Shown: positions 13,001-23,597, numbered from the stretch's first letter. The stretch: 64,000 nucleotides of DNA from Hanleya hanleyi (GCA_036873755.1 JAVTVY010018785.1:1-64000), one strand, 5' to 3'. Notes: generated by a model from the letters alone, not told the origin. Translations and numbers: made by a program.

Positions 13001-15745
13001 CGTACCAAATAGGCTTAACTTCATTCATATCAGATCGAATGAAAGAGGGTCACTCGACAAATTTTATCATGTCAGATATTTTTCAAACTAATAACTGCCC
13101 AACATTATTGAACCAGCAAACTGTGATCGCAGCTGAATAATAATATAACTAAAAACTGACCCAAATAATTTGATCGAATTATTTATTAAGCAAGAATGCA
13201 TTGTTCAGATTGCTATTGGAGACCAAATTTATATTTTACCAAACTATCCGGAACTTGTTTGGACTTTACTTCAATGGTTTTGAATGTATAAGATCTTTTA
13301 CAACGCAATATATGGTAAATCTTTTCAGGATTTCTAAATCCACAATTATATAACACTTGTGTCAATAAAATCGAGCTAACCGTGCAATTATTACACTATT
13401 TACCACGGTTATGGGAGATGTAAATGTGTCAAGTACAGGTGTTCATTAGAAGATTCCATTTCACAAGTCGAATGAGGAAAGGGACGTCTGCTTTCATACA
13501 AGTAACAATCGAGTAAAACAAACAAATAAAAATTACAAAATGAAATTTCCTTCTCAAGTTTAACTGTTGTTTCCATCGGGAAATTGATTAACAATAGGCA
13601 TATATCCACGTAATTTCCCAACATCTGACTCAGCTGACAAAATCAGTGCCAGTTTGAGAGACCACATAAACTCGTCCACTGACACAGGCACGATGCCAAC
13701 CGAGACGAGAGCGTCGTCCCAATATCAGTGAACGAGTTTTTTCCAAAAAGGGGAGAAAGGTTGTCAAAGTTTAAATATGTTTTCAATCTTTCATTGTAAT
13801 CTTGTTGATAATCAATTTGAGTAGTACAATAGAATAGAAATAATGTTTTCATAGGCGTGCTAAATGGTTCGCCCTTGCCATAAAACATAAACTTTCCCAA
13901 ACTAACCGTGCGTAAAATAACCATTTAGCAGGCCTATAAAAAAATTATTTCTTAATTCTAGGTCTTCTTGCGCCAATAATGCGTGTTCCCATAGGTTATC
14001 GTAAGTCTTGGAATTAGATATTTCGGTTTTCAGACCTGAACAGTCATGGAGTTATTATAACGAATGTTTGGAATTCTTGAAAACAAAGGAGTTTTGAATT
14101 GAATAGCAAAATTAAGGAGAAATTAAAAAAAAAGGGTGACACAAAACAGGAAATTTATGGTGCTGTCATGTTTGGTGATGCCCTTGATATCTGAAGAGCC
14201 ATTTTCTTCTCCTGAATTCTGAAATTGTATTGATCGCGTTTTAGCGTTCATGGTCATAAATTTTATGATTTAAATGTGTTAGAAAAGCATTGGAATATTT
14301 TTTTTAAGTCAGAAAATAACGGTGATCCTGATAAAATACAACAATTATGAACACAACTTTATGATGTTTGTTTGCAAATCAGAAGTTTGATCTTCGAGTG
14401 GGACAGAATTTCCAAACAAGACTATATACAGGTTAGATTGTAATTCAACAAGAACGAAATTGCCTGATATCAGAGATGTACTAAGCCCTATCAAGGCTGA
14501 TACTGATCAGCGATACGGATTTGATATTTTTGGAACATCATGATGTCTTGCCGGCATCATTGAAAACTGTTGACCGCTTCTCTCTTGCAGGAAACAAGCC
14601 TATGTTTATGTATGCAATGATTGTCTTTTTGAATTTGGTGCTAATACTGTTATATGGAATATGGAATAGGTCTTTGGATTATGGACGCGGATATTCTCTA
14701 ATGGACGACGGCTGGATTATGAATGACGGACTAGACGCTTGTAATTAGCCATGTACCTAGGTGAGGCAATAGATAAAGAACAATCTGTTGTTTCTCACAG
14801 TGAATTTCACTAGTCACCATCAAGACATACGTGCTTCAAGACAGAACCACATGCATGTTTTTCGTAGTTCAGAGCAATCTCTGTTCCCATTAAGTTTAGT
14901 CTAACCGTACTCAGGCACAGACGAGTTTATAGAAACCACAAAAACAGGTACACAATTAATCGCAATATACAAAAATGATATGGGTATGATCCCGGATATA
15001 CATATATCCGTGATCATAATATCTTAGTTTGCCGGGATTATTTCAAAATTAACACGATGATGCCATACATCAACTTGTACCGAAGTAAAGCGTAAACTTG
15101 GAAGAAGACGGTTCCCTCGACGGTGGAGTCAGAACTCCGACAATTCAAACTCAATCTATTCTATGTTATAACATCCCATTCACACACCTATTAATCGAGG
15201 AGTAACTGAAGCTAGCTCATTCACTGTGAGTGAATGAAAACTTCTGATAAATTACCCGTAAGTAGGTATATATCTCACAGAAAGGTCCGCTATGGGATAC
15301 TGCAGAAAGGATTCTCTGGGAATACACCATGAAACCTTTCTCGACCCATGTAGAAAATTAGACAATGTGATGAAATCCTCCAGGATTCTTGTCTCAAAAA
15401 CCATTTCGTCTAAGGATGCTCTTTAAGGATCTTATATGATAATAAGGATTCTACTGAAAATCCTATTTGATTTACAGTGAAATCTTTCTATTCGTCTATG
15501 ATTCATTACCATCATTGTTCGATGTTTTATGGAAACTGGTACCTTAAATTTACCGTACTTACCTGTTTCTTAGCAGACAGTACATTTACTAGTGTCACGT
15601 CATGTCTTGATGGTTGGGCGTTCAGAGATGTAACGGCGAATGTCGCCATGGTTTGGACATCTTGGCTGTTTACATCAGCATGTTCAGGAGCTCCGACCCC
15701 CAAGGCAAGGGACACCGTCAGAGAAATTAAAAATAACTTCAACAT
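4072..15745 (-). CDS. Cystatin A: secreted two-domain cystatin, five exons
   Basis: Exons read by hand: 15563-15745, 11744-11797, 11179-11409, 4362-4469, 4072-4155 (219 codons), each bounded by AG/GT with all introns in phase 0. Exon 1 encodes a signal peptide (MLKLFLISLTVSLALG) and the start of domain 1 (DVNSQDVQTMATFAV). The cystatin loop Q-VVSG is split by intron 1 (exon 1 ends ...KKQ, exon 2 starts VVSGWNYF). Exon 3 ends domain 1 (CDVTVYDQSWTHT...C) and begins domain 2. Exon 4 supplies a second Q-VVSG (VVSGMKYRLEI) and the NC...C disulphide pair. Exon 5 ends domain 2 (FQAWMHP...CH, stop). Cystatins inhibit papain-family cysteine proteases. The second-hairpin Pro-Trp is SW in domain 1 and AW in domain 2, so inhibitory strength is uncertain. 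Intron 3 (about 6.7 kb) holds a LINE, a MITE and an RT-family copy. Confidence 0.85.
4745..5105. repeat. Diverged, truncated copy of the poly-G MITE family
   Basis: Shares with 9467-10000 the ordered blocks CTCTACCAGAAAATGTA, CAGATTTTCC, a T-rich tract, AAAAAGCACTTTTC and ATAGGCTCAAAA, but is shorter and lacks the terminal G runs. The LINE inserted just beyond its end at about 5110-5130. Confidence 0.55.
5127..9360 (-). mobile_element. Near-complete non-LTR retrotransposon (APE-type LINE)
   Basis: On the minus strand the element reads putative 5' region (9360-8872), one long ORF (8871-5329), a 3' UTR of about 200 bp and a short terminal microsatellite (CGATA units at about 5128-5147). A microsatellite instead of poly(A) is typical of CR1/L2/Jockey/I-group elements rather than L1. 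The uninterrupted 1180-codon frame suggests recent insertion. The 5' limit is a guess, because I could not find a target-site duplication by eye. Confidence 0.7.
5329..8871 (-). CDS. LINE ORF2-type polyprotein: APE endonuclease, reverse transcriptase, zinc knuckle
   Basis: A single 1180-aa frame, presumably nicking target DNA and copying element RNA by target-primed reverse transcription. The N-terminal 300 residues are an apurinic/apyrimidinic-type endonuclease: SFQSWNVEGL near residue 9, LQETW near 45, GDLNARTG near 158, VDYF near 246. The RT spans about residues 570-850: GNYRGISII near 590, FIDLKKAFDTVWH near 660 (first catalytic Asp), GVKQGDNLSPTIF near 710-720, and LLWADDLILIS near 757-767 (second Asp pair). 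The usual aromatic of Y/FADD is Trp here. Near residue 1094 lies CRLCKLDVEDEAHLLLRC, a CCHC knuckle usual at the C-terminus of such elements. Length and order fit a full-length ORF2 with no frameshift. The clade cannot be settled without a tree. It lies in intron 3 of cystatin A, in the same orientation. Confidence 0.9.
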   Translation of the reverse strand: MTIFQNMISFQSWNVEGLKHIDVNNVNRSYSAIKDLCKHDFISLQETWTSNQNLGNFKLNGYEFILKHSYSTSNSGRGSGGLMFLYRDLYREFITEIKTNNPNTLWVKIQGSFLGWQQDLYTCSIYIPPEDSNYMDNQFHDLEDEIGRFSKRGEILIMGDLNARTGTHLHPLKDFISQDTANFIPLPNTYMQDQTIKSRHNEDHKNNTNGKRLIETCIATQSRILNGRTPGDYSGKLTCHTRLGSSAVDYFICSENITNKFLRLQVHPLHATTSSVHCPISTIMKCNIQYTKPKPLNLTPLPPKFKIDNSNKSIFLQTLLSDMSLSKIQAFMHDNIEQSQDGIDQATQALNDIMTEAANITSPQKPLKHTNKKRPKRTIISHPSKQQLKKDLQHLSQLLRKYPWDPKIRGRFFSTRSRLKKMEKKAQREHKQSIFTQLETLQNKDPKTFWKLIDELTEKRTENETPESLQGDMFEHYKNLNNQTWSDTENHPEILDEINTRENTHLPPTMLDQVIKCKEVSDAISKLKANKACGLDQTSNEMLKYSKDILLSPITKLFNTILDNGTFPTQWSQSYITLIHKKGPRTDPGNYRGISIISCLAKLFSSILNNRLTNYFDTNSIISDTQSGFRKDRRTTDNLFILKTLIQKYTSNKKKLYLAFIDLKKAFDTVWHSGILIKLLRTGINGKFYKIIKHIYSSNTTSIKLNNNRTDSFKSNIGVKQGDNLSPTIFNLYINDLKFADHTSHPAQLETLQISHLLWADDLILISETSEGLQNSLNTLSDFCSTWHLEVNTQKSNTMIIHRSKQSTISPFTYNSETLQNATEYTYLGCTLNNYGNFTPTRQELANKALKALFKIHKSFNGSNPSPQIYSKLFDTLVKPILLYGSEIWGAEQLSKLQHDPLHYHDLIENEPFEKIHTKFCKLNLRLNKYTTNIACKNELGRKPLSFDINCAILKYRMRLEGPHDNPILRDAYECSKSLHNSNKLSWQSYSEKRYQQYHLPTPHKITQHILDTTLKTLEQSIKSYTLKKLDSSEKLQVYKASEIHGNTSYLSTVQNQNHRQALTKLRICAHNLEIESGRKRKIQGQSIPRSERKCRLCKLDVEDEAHLLLRCTKLDDKRQKLNIALYTQQTTYHNMNMTDKLHTILDPSTCNAPLCGKICHELLVQRSKVLARPSTDTCT
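9467..10000. repeat. MITE with poly-G/poly-C terminal inverted repeats
   Basis: About 530 bp starting CCGGGGGGGGGGGG and ending CCCCCCCCCCCGG, so the ends are inverted repeats of a G run. No coding frame of note. The interior has TGACGTCACAGTGACGTCA and AT-rich tracts. A diverged relative lies at 4745-5105. Lies in intron 3 of cystatin A. Confidence 0.65.
10445..11105 (+). mobile_element. Penelope-like RT fragment with its 3' tail
   Basis: Codes for NSNIPVGPACGVYTSRLVA...FNQRHN...YTKRLHSKFLKFGD, the C-terminal part of the RT-like family best preserved at 43675-43080. It is followed by the family's conserved tail (palindrome near GTTTCGTAAC, then a run matching 14508-14750). The frame is disrupted and the 5' part missing. 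The tail ends about 75 bp from exon 3 of cystatin A. Confidence 0.65.
11810..14500. other. Intron 1 of cystatin A, no further gene recognised
   Basis: AT-rich, no protein-like open frame. It includes a poly-A tract near 12296 and a 37-bp-arm inverted repeat (12535-12637). Confidence 0.5.
12535..12637. repeat. Short inverted repeat (hairpin), possible tiny MITE
   Basis: Arms 12535-12571 and 12601-12637 are reverse complements with only a few mismatches (AAATAATTAGGTTGAAATTA at the outer end), separated by a loop of about 29 bp. Confidence 0.75.
14508..14750 (+). mobile_element. 3' tail copy of the Penelope-like RT family
   Basis: Starts near GATCAGCGATACGG and runs to GACGCTTGTAATT, matching in order the tails at 16434-16860 (minus), 36458-36720 (minus) and 42618-42870 (minus). 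It is open for 75 codons (MIFLEHHDV...), but that frame is also open in relatives only in part, so coding status is uncertain. Truncated insertion in intron 1 of cystatin A. Confidence 0.65.
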
Positions 15746-15811
15746 GTTAGCGGATCGATGTTCACGATAGAAAGAGTTGAGCAATAATGACCTAGACTGT
15801 GCCGTGACAAG

Positions 15812-15827
15812 ATATATATATATATAT
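15812..15827 (-). promoter_or_regulatory. TATA-like run upstream of cystatin A
   Basis: TATATATATATATATA lies 67-82 bp before the exon 1 ATG (15745). Copies B and C have TATA-like TGTATAC/GTATATAC at the comparable distance (about 55029-55037 and 61410-61417), which supports a shared core promoter, although a simple AT repeat could arise by chance. Confidence 0.45.
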
Positions 15828-16239
15828 CCAAAGGTCAGCTTATCAGAGTAGATATACTTTGCACGATCTCAGACCGTCCTGACACGTCTTATACATATGA
15901 TGCGTTAATTACAACTGAAAGTTCATTGCGTTTGTTTTTCACACCCTCTGTTTACTGACCTACGTATCATCAGGATCAATTCACTTGTGGGTTCATTTCG
16001 GCATCTACATGTATGAACTACGTTTGAACACTGATATCAATATTGTTTAAGGGCCACCTACATAACTCACGAGCATATTTTAAGAACACGCATGACCATA
16101 TGTTGTTGTCGGCATATTCAATATTTAGCCCGACCTGTCAGGCTCTTTAAAAATAGCGGTTCGGTCATAACCACCTGCTCGTCAGAAAAGTGGTAAGAGC
16201 GGCCGGATTTTCGCTTTTATTCTTTGTCTGGCAATACCT

Positions 16240-16421
16240 ACGAAATATATACCATGAAAATGCCGTGGCTGCATGGAATACATGGTTTGGTCACTTAAGA
16301 ATGCACTTATTTAACTTTGTAACAATGTATACGAAATATATACCATGAAAATGCTGTGGCTACATGAAATACATGGTTTGGTCACTTAAGAATGCACTTA
16401 TTTAACTTTGTAACAATATAT
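16240..16421. repeat. 91-bp tandem duplication
   Basis: Two adjacent copies (16240-16330, 16331-16421) beginning ACGAAATATATACCATGAAA and differing at a handful of bases. Confidence 0.9.
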
Positions 16422-16433
16422 TATACAACATAG

Positions 16434-17110
16434 TTAATTGGTTATCAGGATTGTTAGATTAATCATCCTATGCTTTGAATTGCTTGAATTTATGCAGTTT
16501 TGGCACCACAGTCCTTCCTGACGAGTGCGAATGCGCACCATGACGTTACAGCAGAAAGTCAACCCACGGCCTTCAGACGTCTCCATTTGTACAGCGTCAA
16601 CCAAATCGATCAAATTACAAGCGTCTGATCCGTCATTCATAATTCAGCCGTCGTTCATTAAAGAATATCCGCGTCCATAATCCAAAGACCTATTCCATAT
16701 TCCACATAACAGCATTAGCACCAAATTCAAAAAGACAATCATAGTATACATAAACATAGGCTAGTTTCCTGCAAGAGGGAAGCGGTCAACAGTTTTCAGT
16801 GATGCTGGCAAGACATCATGATGTTCCAAAATATCAAATCCGTATCGCTGATCAGTATTCTTAATCCGTATGATATTCGTTGTAAAGTCGTCATCTAGAG
16901 AATGATGTATCTCAGTCACGCATTGATTGTGACTGTTCATATAAGCTCCATGAGTATCTTAAAGTACATGGGTTCATACGGCCCCCAGCCCCGGGTTAAG
17001 CGGAATTAGACACAGGTTACGAAACGTAACGCCATAGATCTTGCACGCTATACGTTCGTATTTTGCCAATTTTGATCAACTTTGAGTGGAGGCGCTTAGT
17101 GCTACAATCC
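16434..17110 (-). mobile_element. Penelope-like RT family, 3' tail and end of the RT frame
   Basis: The reverse complement runs from the end of the RT frame (about 17110-17040), through the GTTACGAAACGTAAC palindrome, to the tail ending at AAGCGTCTGATCCGTCATTC near 16640-16620. It lies opposite to the RT body at 17880-18480. The 5' part is truncated. Confidence 0.65.
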
Positions 17111-17594
17111 TTATAAATTAATATCCTATCAACGCTCTCCAATCGTACATGTCGCTATATAGGATCTTACGTATTTCAACTGAATTTGACGTTCTGAGCG
17201 CCCATACCATGAATATTTAATAGCATTACCCGCGATCCGACAATGCGCCTGCGACGTCATGCTGACGCTCTTGGGGTTTCTCACTTGTCATGATACCTTG
17301 TCTGACATGTATGCATGTGTCAGTTATAATTGAAGTGACTGGAGAGTAGTAAAGGAATGGTTCATCTCTAGCAAAGGTCAACCGGAAGTGACGTCATAAC
17401 CAGAAATTACACAGGGTCAAAGGTCAACTCCATGTGACCAGAAGTGCACTGATTGAACTTTGAGCTCCACAAACCATTGCCTGTACTACTGTCGCGCATA
17501 AGACATTTATGTTTAAAACAGCTAATAATAATTGACTGTCATCTTGTGATCGTGAAAGCGACAACGCCCATGCGCAACTTATCTATATCATAGT

Positions 17595-17735
17595 AAATTA
17601 TGGATATGTGGATGTGGGTTCGCATGTGGATGTGCGAATGTGAACGAACGTGTGAATATGTGAATGTGGATATGTGTGGATACGAGGATGTATGGATGTA
17701 CATGTTTTTGTGTGGATATGAGGATGTCAAAGGAC
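17595..17735. repeat. Degenerate GGATATGTGGATGTG microsatellite
   Basis: Alternating GGATATGTG / GGATGTG / GAATGTG units over about 140 bp. The open frames on both strands here are artefacts of the repeat. Confidence 0.7.
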
Positions 17736-17879
17736 ACATATCGTACAGAATTTCTCGACTATATTACACTACAATCACTCATCTGGACCTTACTGGCCGT
17801 CATAGTTCATTAATAGTATCGGTGCTAAAAAACTGATCGTCAGAAACCATAAAACTTTTTAGCTCTAATAAGTATATCA

Positions 17880-18480
17880 TTCATGTTACGTTTCTTTATG
17901 TATAGATTTGCGTGAATTTCTCAATAATAATATTTATGCGAAAGTTGGCAACATAATATATCAACAGCATATAGGTATTCCAATGGGTACTAATTGGGCA
18001 TTTCTTTTGGCTGACCTATATCTGCTCTCTTATATTATGAATACGACCATGCGCAGATCATTTCAAAGCCATTTCCTTCTCATTCACCAAACACTATATA
18101 GACGATCTTCTCGCTGAGGATAATCGCTATATATATATGAGACAGTGAAGGATAAATATGCACCCTCAATGGATTTGAAGGAAGCAACAGATAGTCCTAA
18201 CGGCACATCACATTTAGACCTATATCTCTATACAAATGAAGCGGGCCTTCTCTCCCGACGACTTTACGACAAGACAGATGGCGAATACACACCTCGTCTA
18301 GTCGCACTTGCTAGATCCTGTATAAAATGTGACGATTTTAATCAACGTCACAAAACTTTATCACAGAAACAAGGCCATACCACCAAGCGTCTTCGCTCAA
18401 ACTTGGTGATACAGGCTGGTAGCAAACTAGGAGCGTAGCGTGTAAGATATACGGCGTTACGTTTCGTAACCTGTTTCGTA
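17880..18480 (+). pseudogene. Penelope-like reverse transcriptase fragment
   Basis: The first frame (17908-18117) holds QQHIGIPMGTNWAFLLADLY, an RT motif of the GIPMGTNCAPLLADLF type found in Penelope-like and related elements. After a frame change, 18145-18438 reads DLKEATDSPNGTSHLDLYLY...LLSRRLYDKTD, the region following the catalytic YIDD. The YIDD segment is disrupted and the NFDIVNYPFLDSNIP block is deleted relative to the copy at 43675-43211. It ends near GTTACGTTTCGTAACC, the family palindrome. Dead copy. Confidence 0.7.
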
Positions 18481-18499
18481 ACATGATCCACCATGCGCC

Positions 18500-21400
18500 A
18501 GTCGCATATGTCTCGATCAGCAAATCATTCGATCTCGATAGTTTTTAGAGCACAGTCAACATGTGTTACACATGGGATATCATCCTCTCCCAGGCTGCTT
18601 TGTGCTATGCTGCATTTACCCCTGTAGGGGTCCCGCCATCTTTTGCAGGATTCCTGCAGAAACTAAGAACTGTTCTATCTAACTGTTTTACTGATCGCAA
18701 AACGTATATTTATCTTGAAGTATACCTTACGGATATTCAGTGTGTTACAAACGGCAGTGTCACACAAATTACCTCAGAACTATATGTTGCGGAAATATAT
18801 ATCGGTGAATCGCGGCGGATATTAATTCGCCCAGTCAGACGGTTGTCATGTTCGTTTACTGTGGCAACAGGTGACCTTGGGTCAACTCCGGCAAAGTCCG
18901 TGAGACCCTTACAGCGCTAAATGGAGTGACGCGAAGGAGAACGTAATGAATGTCTGGTAGAGTTTGATTGGATATATGGATATAATCGACGAGTTACGAC
19001 CAAGACCGTCATGGAAAAGGAAATAATAGCGAAGTCTCCAAACTGTGACTGTACGAGTAATTTGCTCTTGTCCGCTAGTGGGCGCTTGAGTCAGGGGGGG
19101 ACAAAATGTGGACTCGATAAGATGAAAAGAGATAGGTAGTCATCAAAACAGTGCAATATATTCAGCAAACGACAATTCCAATAACTTCAAAATTGGGCTC
19201 GGTGGCATGACAGACCACACTTGTCAATGTGATATTTTGTATTTGGCCATATCCACGTTCAAGGCGACATTTTCTATTGTAACGCCAGTGACATCATTAT
19301 TATAATGCGTAATGTCCTTTGTTGACGTCATGATGCTGTCGCCATATCTGATTGTTGTATGACGTCACAACACAACGTTGCTACAAGAAAGATACATTGT
19401 ATGGGATTTTGTCCTCCCCGATTCAAACGTCCTCTGGCGGACAGGGGCAAATACTCTTATCATGACAGAATGGAAACTTCCGTATTGAATCATGCTACTC
19501 TATGTATATGAAACAGATGACGTCACTGAGCACGTTATTGAGATAACGTTGTGACTTTGTCATGTTATTTAAAAATGCCATCACCTTCACATTTGCCTCA
19601 TTATTATCTTGATATATTTGTACGACCCTTGAGGGTTTCAGTTTTTACGGATATAGAAGATTGCTAAACGCTGACTTCTATCGAGTTCTTCTTTAGCGCG
19701 CTGTACAACTTGAGTCGGTGATATGGTCGTAATTGTCATCGTTTTAAGCCATTCACCACGTGTATTAAGAGTTGAATTTCTTGTATTCGTATCCTGGGGT
19801 GAAGGTTGATGTAGTCTCCTTCCGCCATTCTGACGCCCTTCTTACCGTACCAAAGTCCTAGCCCGGTCTACGCATAATTTGATCCAAGCAAAACTCGATG
19901 CACCTGTATATTCTCCTATGTCCTCCTGTGAAATCCAACTTGCGAATAGTAAAGGTCAACCAACATATTTCATCAATATTTCTATCCTACCTCTGGATTG
20001 CCATCGCAGTTTCGGAGGAGTACCTCAGAACCTACTTGCAAATAGACTCATGCCATATTTCTAAATCGTATTAATACACCCTTAAGGTTGCCTGAAAATG
20101 AGAAAGAAAGTTTTTCTTATGTTTATGGAGAAAAGTTTATGAGGTCATGAATACGGATATGAGGCTGTTATTTTGGTGCCAGCATTGTATCGGAGCTAGA
20201 TTGCACAAAATCATGGAAAGTAACTGGAAATGTCTATTAAGTTTCTTGACAAATTGGCAATAGATATAAACACCTGATTTTCGTAGTGGGTACTTTTGCC
20301 GTCTTGATATCTTTGGATATGTTCTGAAATATCAGCTCAAATTTCCGTGTTTCTGTTGTTGTTGGAAGTACAGGTCAGTCATGCAATTTTTTCTGAACGT
20401 TACATAACTTGACATGAATATGTTCCTGAAATCGATAGAATTATTTTCAAATATGACATATAAAGGAAACACAAGAAGTGTTCAAGAAATAACAGTACAC
20501 TGCATCCTCTAGTACGGCGTGTTTTAATATCTTTTTAATACGCCATGATGCATCCGGGTCTTTTTGTACCTTTTGTAGTTCGTTTTGATAGGAGCTTCTT
20601 TGATAGACTCGTCCATGATATAGACTAGTTTGTATATATTCATCTGTTTCCTTCACAACCTACGATGGATTTTAGTCAATTCCTCAGTCCACTTCGATGG
20701 ATAATCCCATATGGAATGTGAAATTCTCATAGTATCACCTGGTCAAATCGGAGAAATGTGGGTTGTCTCCCTTCTTTGAAATCTTCTCCAATCCCTCTAT
20801 AATGGATTGGTGAGATTTGCTCTGTAGAGGTATTATCTATAAGAATCTGGAGAAGATAGCAATGAACAGAAAGTTGATTCCATTGTTATATTTAGAAGTA
20901 TTAGCCAGATATAACAACATCAGTTGTCTCTTAACCAGACGCGTGTGAAATCTGGTCTGTCGGAAATACTCCTTCTATAGATCCTTCAAGGTATGGAGCG
21001 GAAGGTGTCGCACAGAGGAACTCGTCAGTATTTATCGCTGGCCGTAGATGATTCTTCTAGTGTTGTCCACTTCAGAATGAGAAGGAAATTCAGCGTTTAC
21101 TACGCATTTTGTACTTTCTGTCAGTGCCTTCACAAAGGTGACGTTCAGTCGAATGTCGGCTCTGCGTTGACACTTTGGAGCGCTTGTGAATTGGAGTGAT
21201 GGGTCTTAGGGTGCAGTCCATGCCTAAATTATGTGCGACTAAACACAGGAATGGGTTCGGCTCCTCGTCCATAAATAGTTGTAAAATCGTCAACAAAACC
21301 CCCGTAGAGGTATATATTTTCTGAATGGGTATGCTGGTGCTATTTTTTCAGGAGACAAGTTAGCTATTGAAATTCAGTTTTCTCCAACTCCTTTGAAAAC

Positions 21401-21855
21401 CTCAAAAAAATGTATGAAAATGTGTCAAATTCGACCCACCATCCAGAGAAAACGTACGAAATCATGTTCTTTTTATGCATGTGAAAAGGTCCCACCATTT
21501 TAAAATAGTGAAAAAACAGTGGGTCAATCTTCTCGTTTTGTGTAAAATTTTATGATTTTCGCGTCTTGCAAAAGTGCAAATTTCGGCCTGCCAAATACTC
21601 ACTTCCGCGCACGATTTCACGATTTCCATCATTGCTCTCTAGATTTGTATCTACTACTGCTTATGCCGGTGCTAGGGGCCGTGTGGTCATATCATCCAAG
21701 TTTCCACATGAACAGGTACAATAAAAGCGTACCTGAGATACATCGCATATCACGAATCGTTAGATTATTGGTATGTGCTTTAGAATAGGTTAACCGGAAG
21801 ACTATACTGTGAAGTCATGTGGCTCTGTCAGTATGTCGGCACCTCTTCCCACTTC
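18500..21855. other. Unannotated intergenic stretch
   Basis: Apart from the inverted-repeat element at about 19030-19485, no exon, RNA gene or known repeat was recognised. Confidence 0.4.
19030..19485. repeat. MITE-like element with about 80-bp terminal inverted repeats
   Basis: The left arm (about 19030-19117) includes GAGTAATTTGCTCTTGTCCGC and GGGGGGACAAAATG. The right arm (about 19398-19480) is its diverged reverse complement. No coding frame inside. Confidence 0.65.
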
Positions 21856-21859
21856 CCTT

Positions 21860-22085
21860 ATATGTGTTTTGATTTGGAGGAAATAAGGGCCTTTTTCCAT
21901 CCGGCTACCTGGTAGAGTTACCTGTGTGTGCGTAGGAGGAGGAGGAGGAGGATGGAGAAGGGGGCGGAGAAGTCAGTGATTGTGATGGTGGTGGTGGTAG
22001 TGTTCGTGTGTAGTGGTGATGGTGTTGTGTGGTGTTGGTGGTGGTCGCCGTGGTGGTGGAGCTGTCTGTACATATAGGGATTAAC
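21860..22085. repeat. Left inverted-repeat arm of the zinc-finger unit
   Basis: Contains CATCCGGCTACCTGGTAGAG, TTACCTGTGTGTGCGTAGGA, then GGA and GGTGGT runs. The same order of blocks appears reverse-complemented at 23228-23425. Similarity spans about 190 bp with indels in the simple-sequence part. Frames reading poly-His/Pro/Ser here are translations of the trinucleotide repeats. Confidence 0.7.
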
Positions 22086-22104
22086 ACGTGTCCCTCATCA
22101 GGTC

Positions 22105-22290
22105 ACGAGTGAGTGAGTGAGGCGTACCCAACGCCTGTGAGGCGTACCCAACGCATGGACGCACTAACGATGGTGAGTGCGAGTGTGTGTGTATGTATGT
22201 GTGTGTGTGTGTGTATGCGTGTGTGCGTGTGTGTGTATGCGTGTGTGTGTGTATGTGTGTGTGTGAGTGAGCGAGTGAGTGGCCAAATAC
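22105..22290. repeat. GT-rich microsatellite preceded by an 18-bp direct repeat
   Basis: GTGAGGCGTACCCAACGC occurs twice in tandem (about 22120-22155), followed by about 100 bp of (GT)n with GTAT/GTGC interruptions. Confidence 0.85.
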
Positions 22291-22498
22291 GGTCGTGTGT
22301 ACACCATTAGCTTCAGTCTGTGCCCCCCTTTCGTCTTAACGCCATGATACAGATGAAAGAACAACAACAACAAGGATGATCGGTCAATCATTTTACTCTA
22401 CCCTCCAGTACATCATACCCACGCTGGGGGAGCTGCGTTGAGTATGTTTACAATACTCGTATGCTCTTGTCCAATCAGAAGCCGCCATTTCAGAAAGT

Positions 22499-23158
22499 TC
22501 AATCTTGGGCGAGGGTCGCTTTTGGCATAAGCTTCGTCGGGCAGTCCAGGATATACTGTTGAAACAGCATGTCCTGAAACAGTTGTTTGCTCATTCTGAT
22601 CGCATTTTCCAGGGTGGGTGGTAACTCCATATCCTCTTTCAAGTGACGCTTTGTCTTTATGATGAATCTGTGCGTGGGGTCGCCTTTCATTTCAAGCGGC
22701 AGCAGACTATACTCTTCATAGATCGCCATGGCTGTTTTCCTGATGTTCGGGCGCATTTGGATGTACGCCTGTTGTAAGTTATCCTGTCCGGTGTCTTCGA
22801 TTACCGCACCTTGGGTATTAATAGCTTCATGCACAATACGATCCCAAACGGTAGGTTCTTCCTCACTTCCTTGGGACGTAGGTTGACTATATGAGGTCAA
22901 GCTCTCCGTATCAGTAAATAGATCATAATCAGTTTCTGTTTCGGTATCATTATCTGCCTCCTCAGTGGGCTCCTCGGAGTCTCCAATCCTATGTATATTC
23001 TTCTGGTGTCGCATCATATCGTAATGTCTGGTGAACGTGCGTTCGCACTCAGAGCATGTATAACCCATGTTGACGGCTGAACGTCGACTGTGCACGTTTT
23101 TGGAATACGTTTGCTTTATAGACAGTAACGCCCGCCAACCTCCAGCTGAACGCTTCAA
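22499..23158 (-). CDS. C2H2 zinc-finger protein, probably Polinton-associated
   Basis: 219 codons from the outer ATG, or 189 from the second at 23068, which starts MGYTCSECERTF and places the finger at the N-terminus. The finger is C-X2-C-X12-H-X4-H (C35, C38, H51, H56 of the long form). An acidic Asp/Glu/Thr linker follows (about residues 61-105), then a helical-looking domain with VWDRIVHEA, LLPLEMKGDPTHRFI and AIRMSKQLF. The layout 'finger, acidic linker, W-D-x-I-x-H-E-A helix, then a K-x-DP block' is one I associate with ORFs accompanying Mavericks/Polintons in invertebrates. Its role is unknown; DNA binding is inferred from the finger. The gene sits between inverted-repeat arms and next to the satellite also found beside the capsid element. 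The frame is intact. Confidence 0.7.
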   Translation of the reverse strand: MKRSAGGWRALLSIKQTYSKNVHSRRSAVNMGYTCSECERTFTRHYDMMRHQKNIHRIGDSEEPTEEADNDTETETDYDLFTDTESLTSYSQPTSQGSEEEPTVWDRIVHEAINTQGAVIEDTGQDNLQQAYIQMRPNIRKTAMAIYEEYSLLPLEMKGDPTHRFIIKTKRHLKEDMELPPTLENAIRMSKQLFQDMLFQQYILDCPTKLMPKATLAQD

Positions 23159-23227
23159 CGCCCTTGTGAAATGACTCAGAAGCTCTGACTTTCTAGATAT
23201 TCCATGGAATTGCCACTAATTTATCGA

Positions 23228-23425
23228 AATGCGGTGACGCCCGTCGTTACCACCACCAAACACCACTACCATCACCACCACACACCACGACCACCACCAC
23301 CACCACCACCACAATCACTCACTCCTCCTCCTCCACCCCCTCCGCCTCCTCATCCTCCTACGCACACACAGGTAACTATACCAGGTAGCTGGATGAAAAA
23401 AGACCCTCATCCCCTCCAAACGCAC
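23228..23425. repeat. Right inverted-repeat arm of the zinc-finger unit
   Basis: Reverse complement of 21860-22085: CCACCACC and CTCCTCC runs, then TCCTACGCACACACAGGTAA, CCAGGTAGCTGGATG and an outer GACCCTCATCCCCTCCAAA. No matching target-site duplication was found at the two outer ends. Confidence 0.7.
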
Positions 23426-23597
23426 TCCATTGCACCCACTTTCTGTACTACTCCCAACTGATCTATAAATAGAACAAGGGTTTTCCCAGAAAATTCCCCG
23501 AAAAATGAACCCTGACATTTTCTGCTTTCTGTACTACTAAACTTGATTACTTCCCTTGGCTTTTACTTCCCTGAAATTGAAGGACTACACTATCTCA

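Noticed and set aside
21905..22087. Poly-His/Pro/Ser-rich frames at 21905-22087 and 23204-23461 as proteins
   Set aside because: They are translations of CAC/CCT/CTC trinucleotide runs in the two inverted-repeat arms; nothing conserved beyond the repeats.
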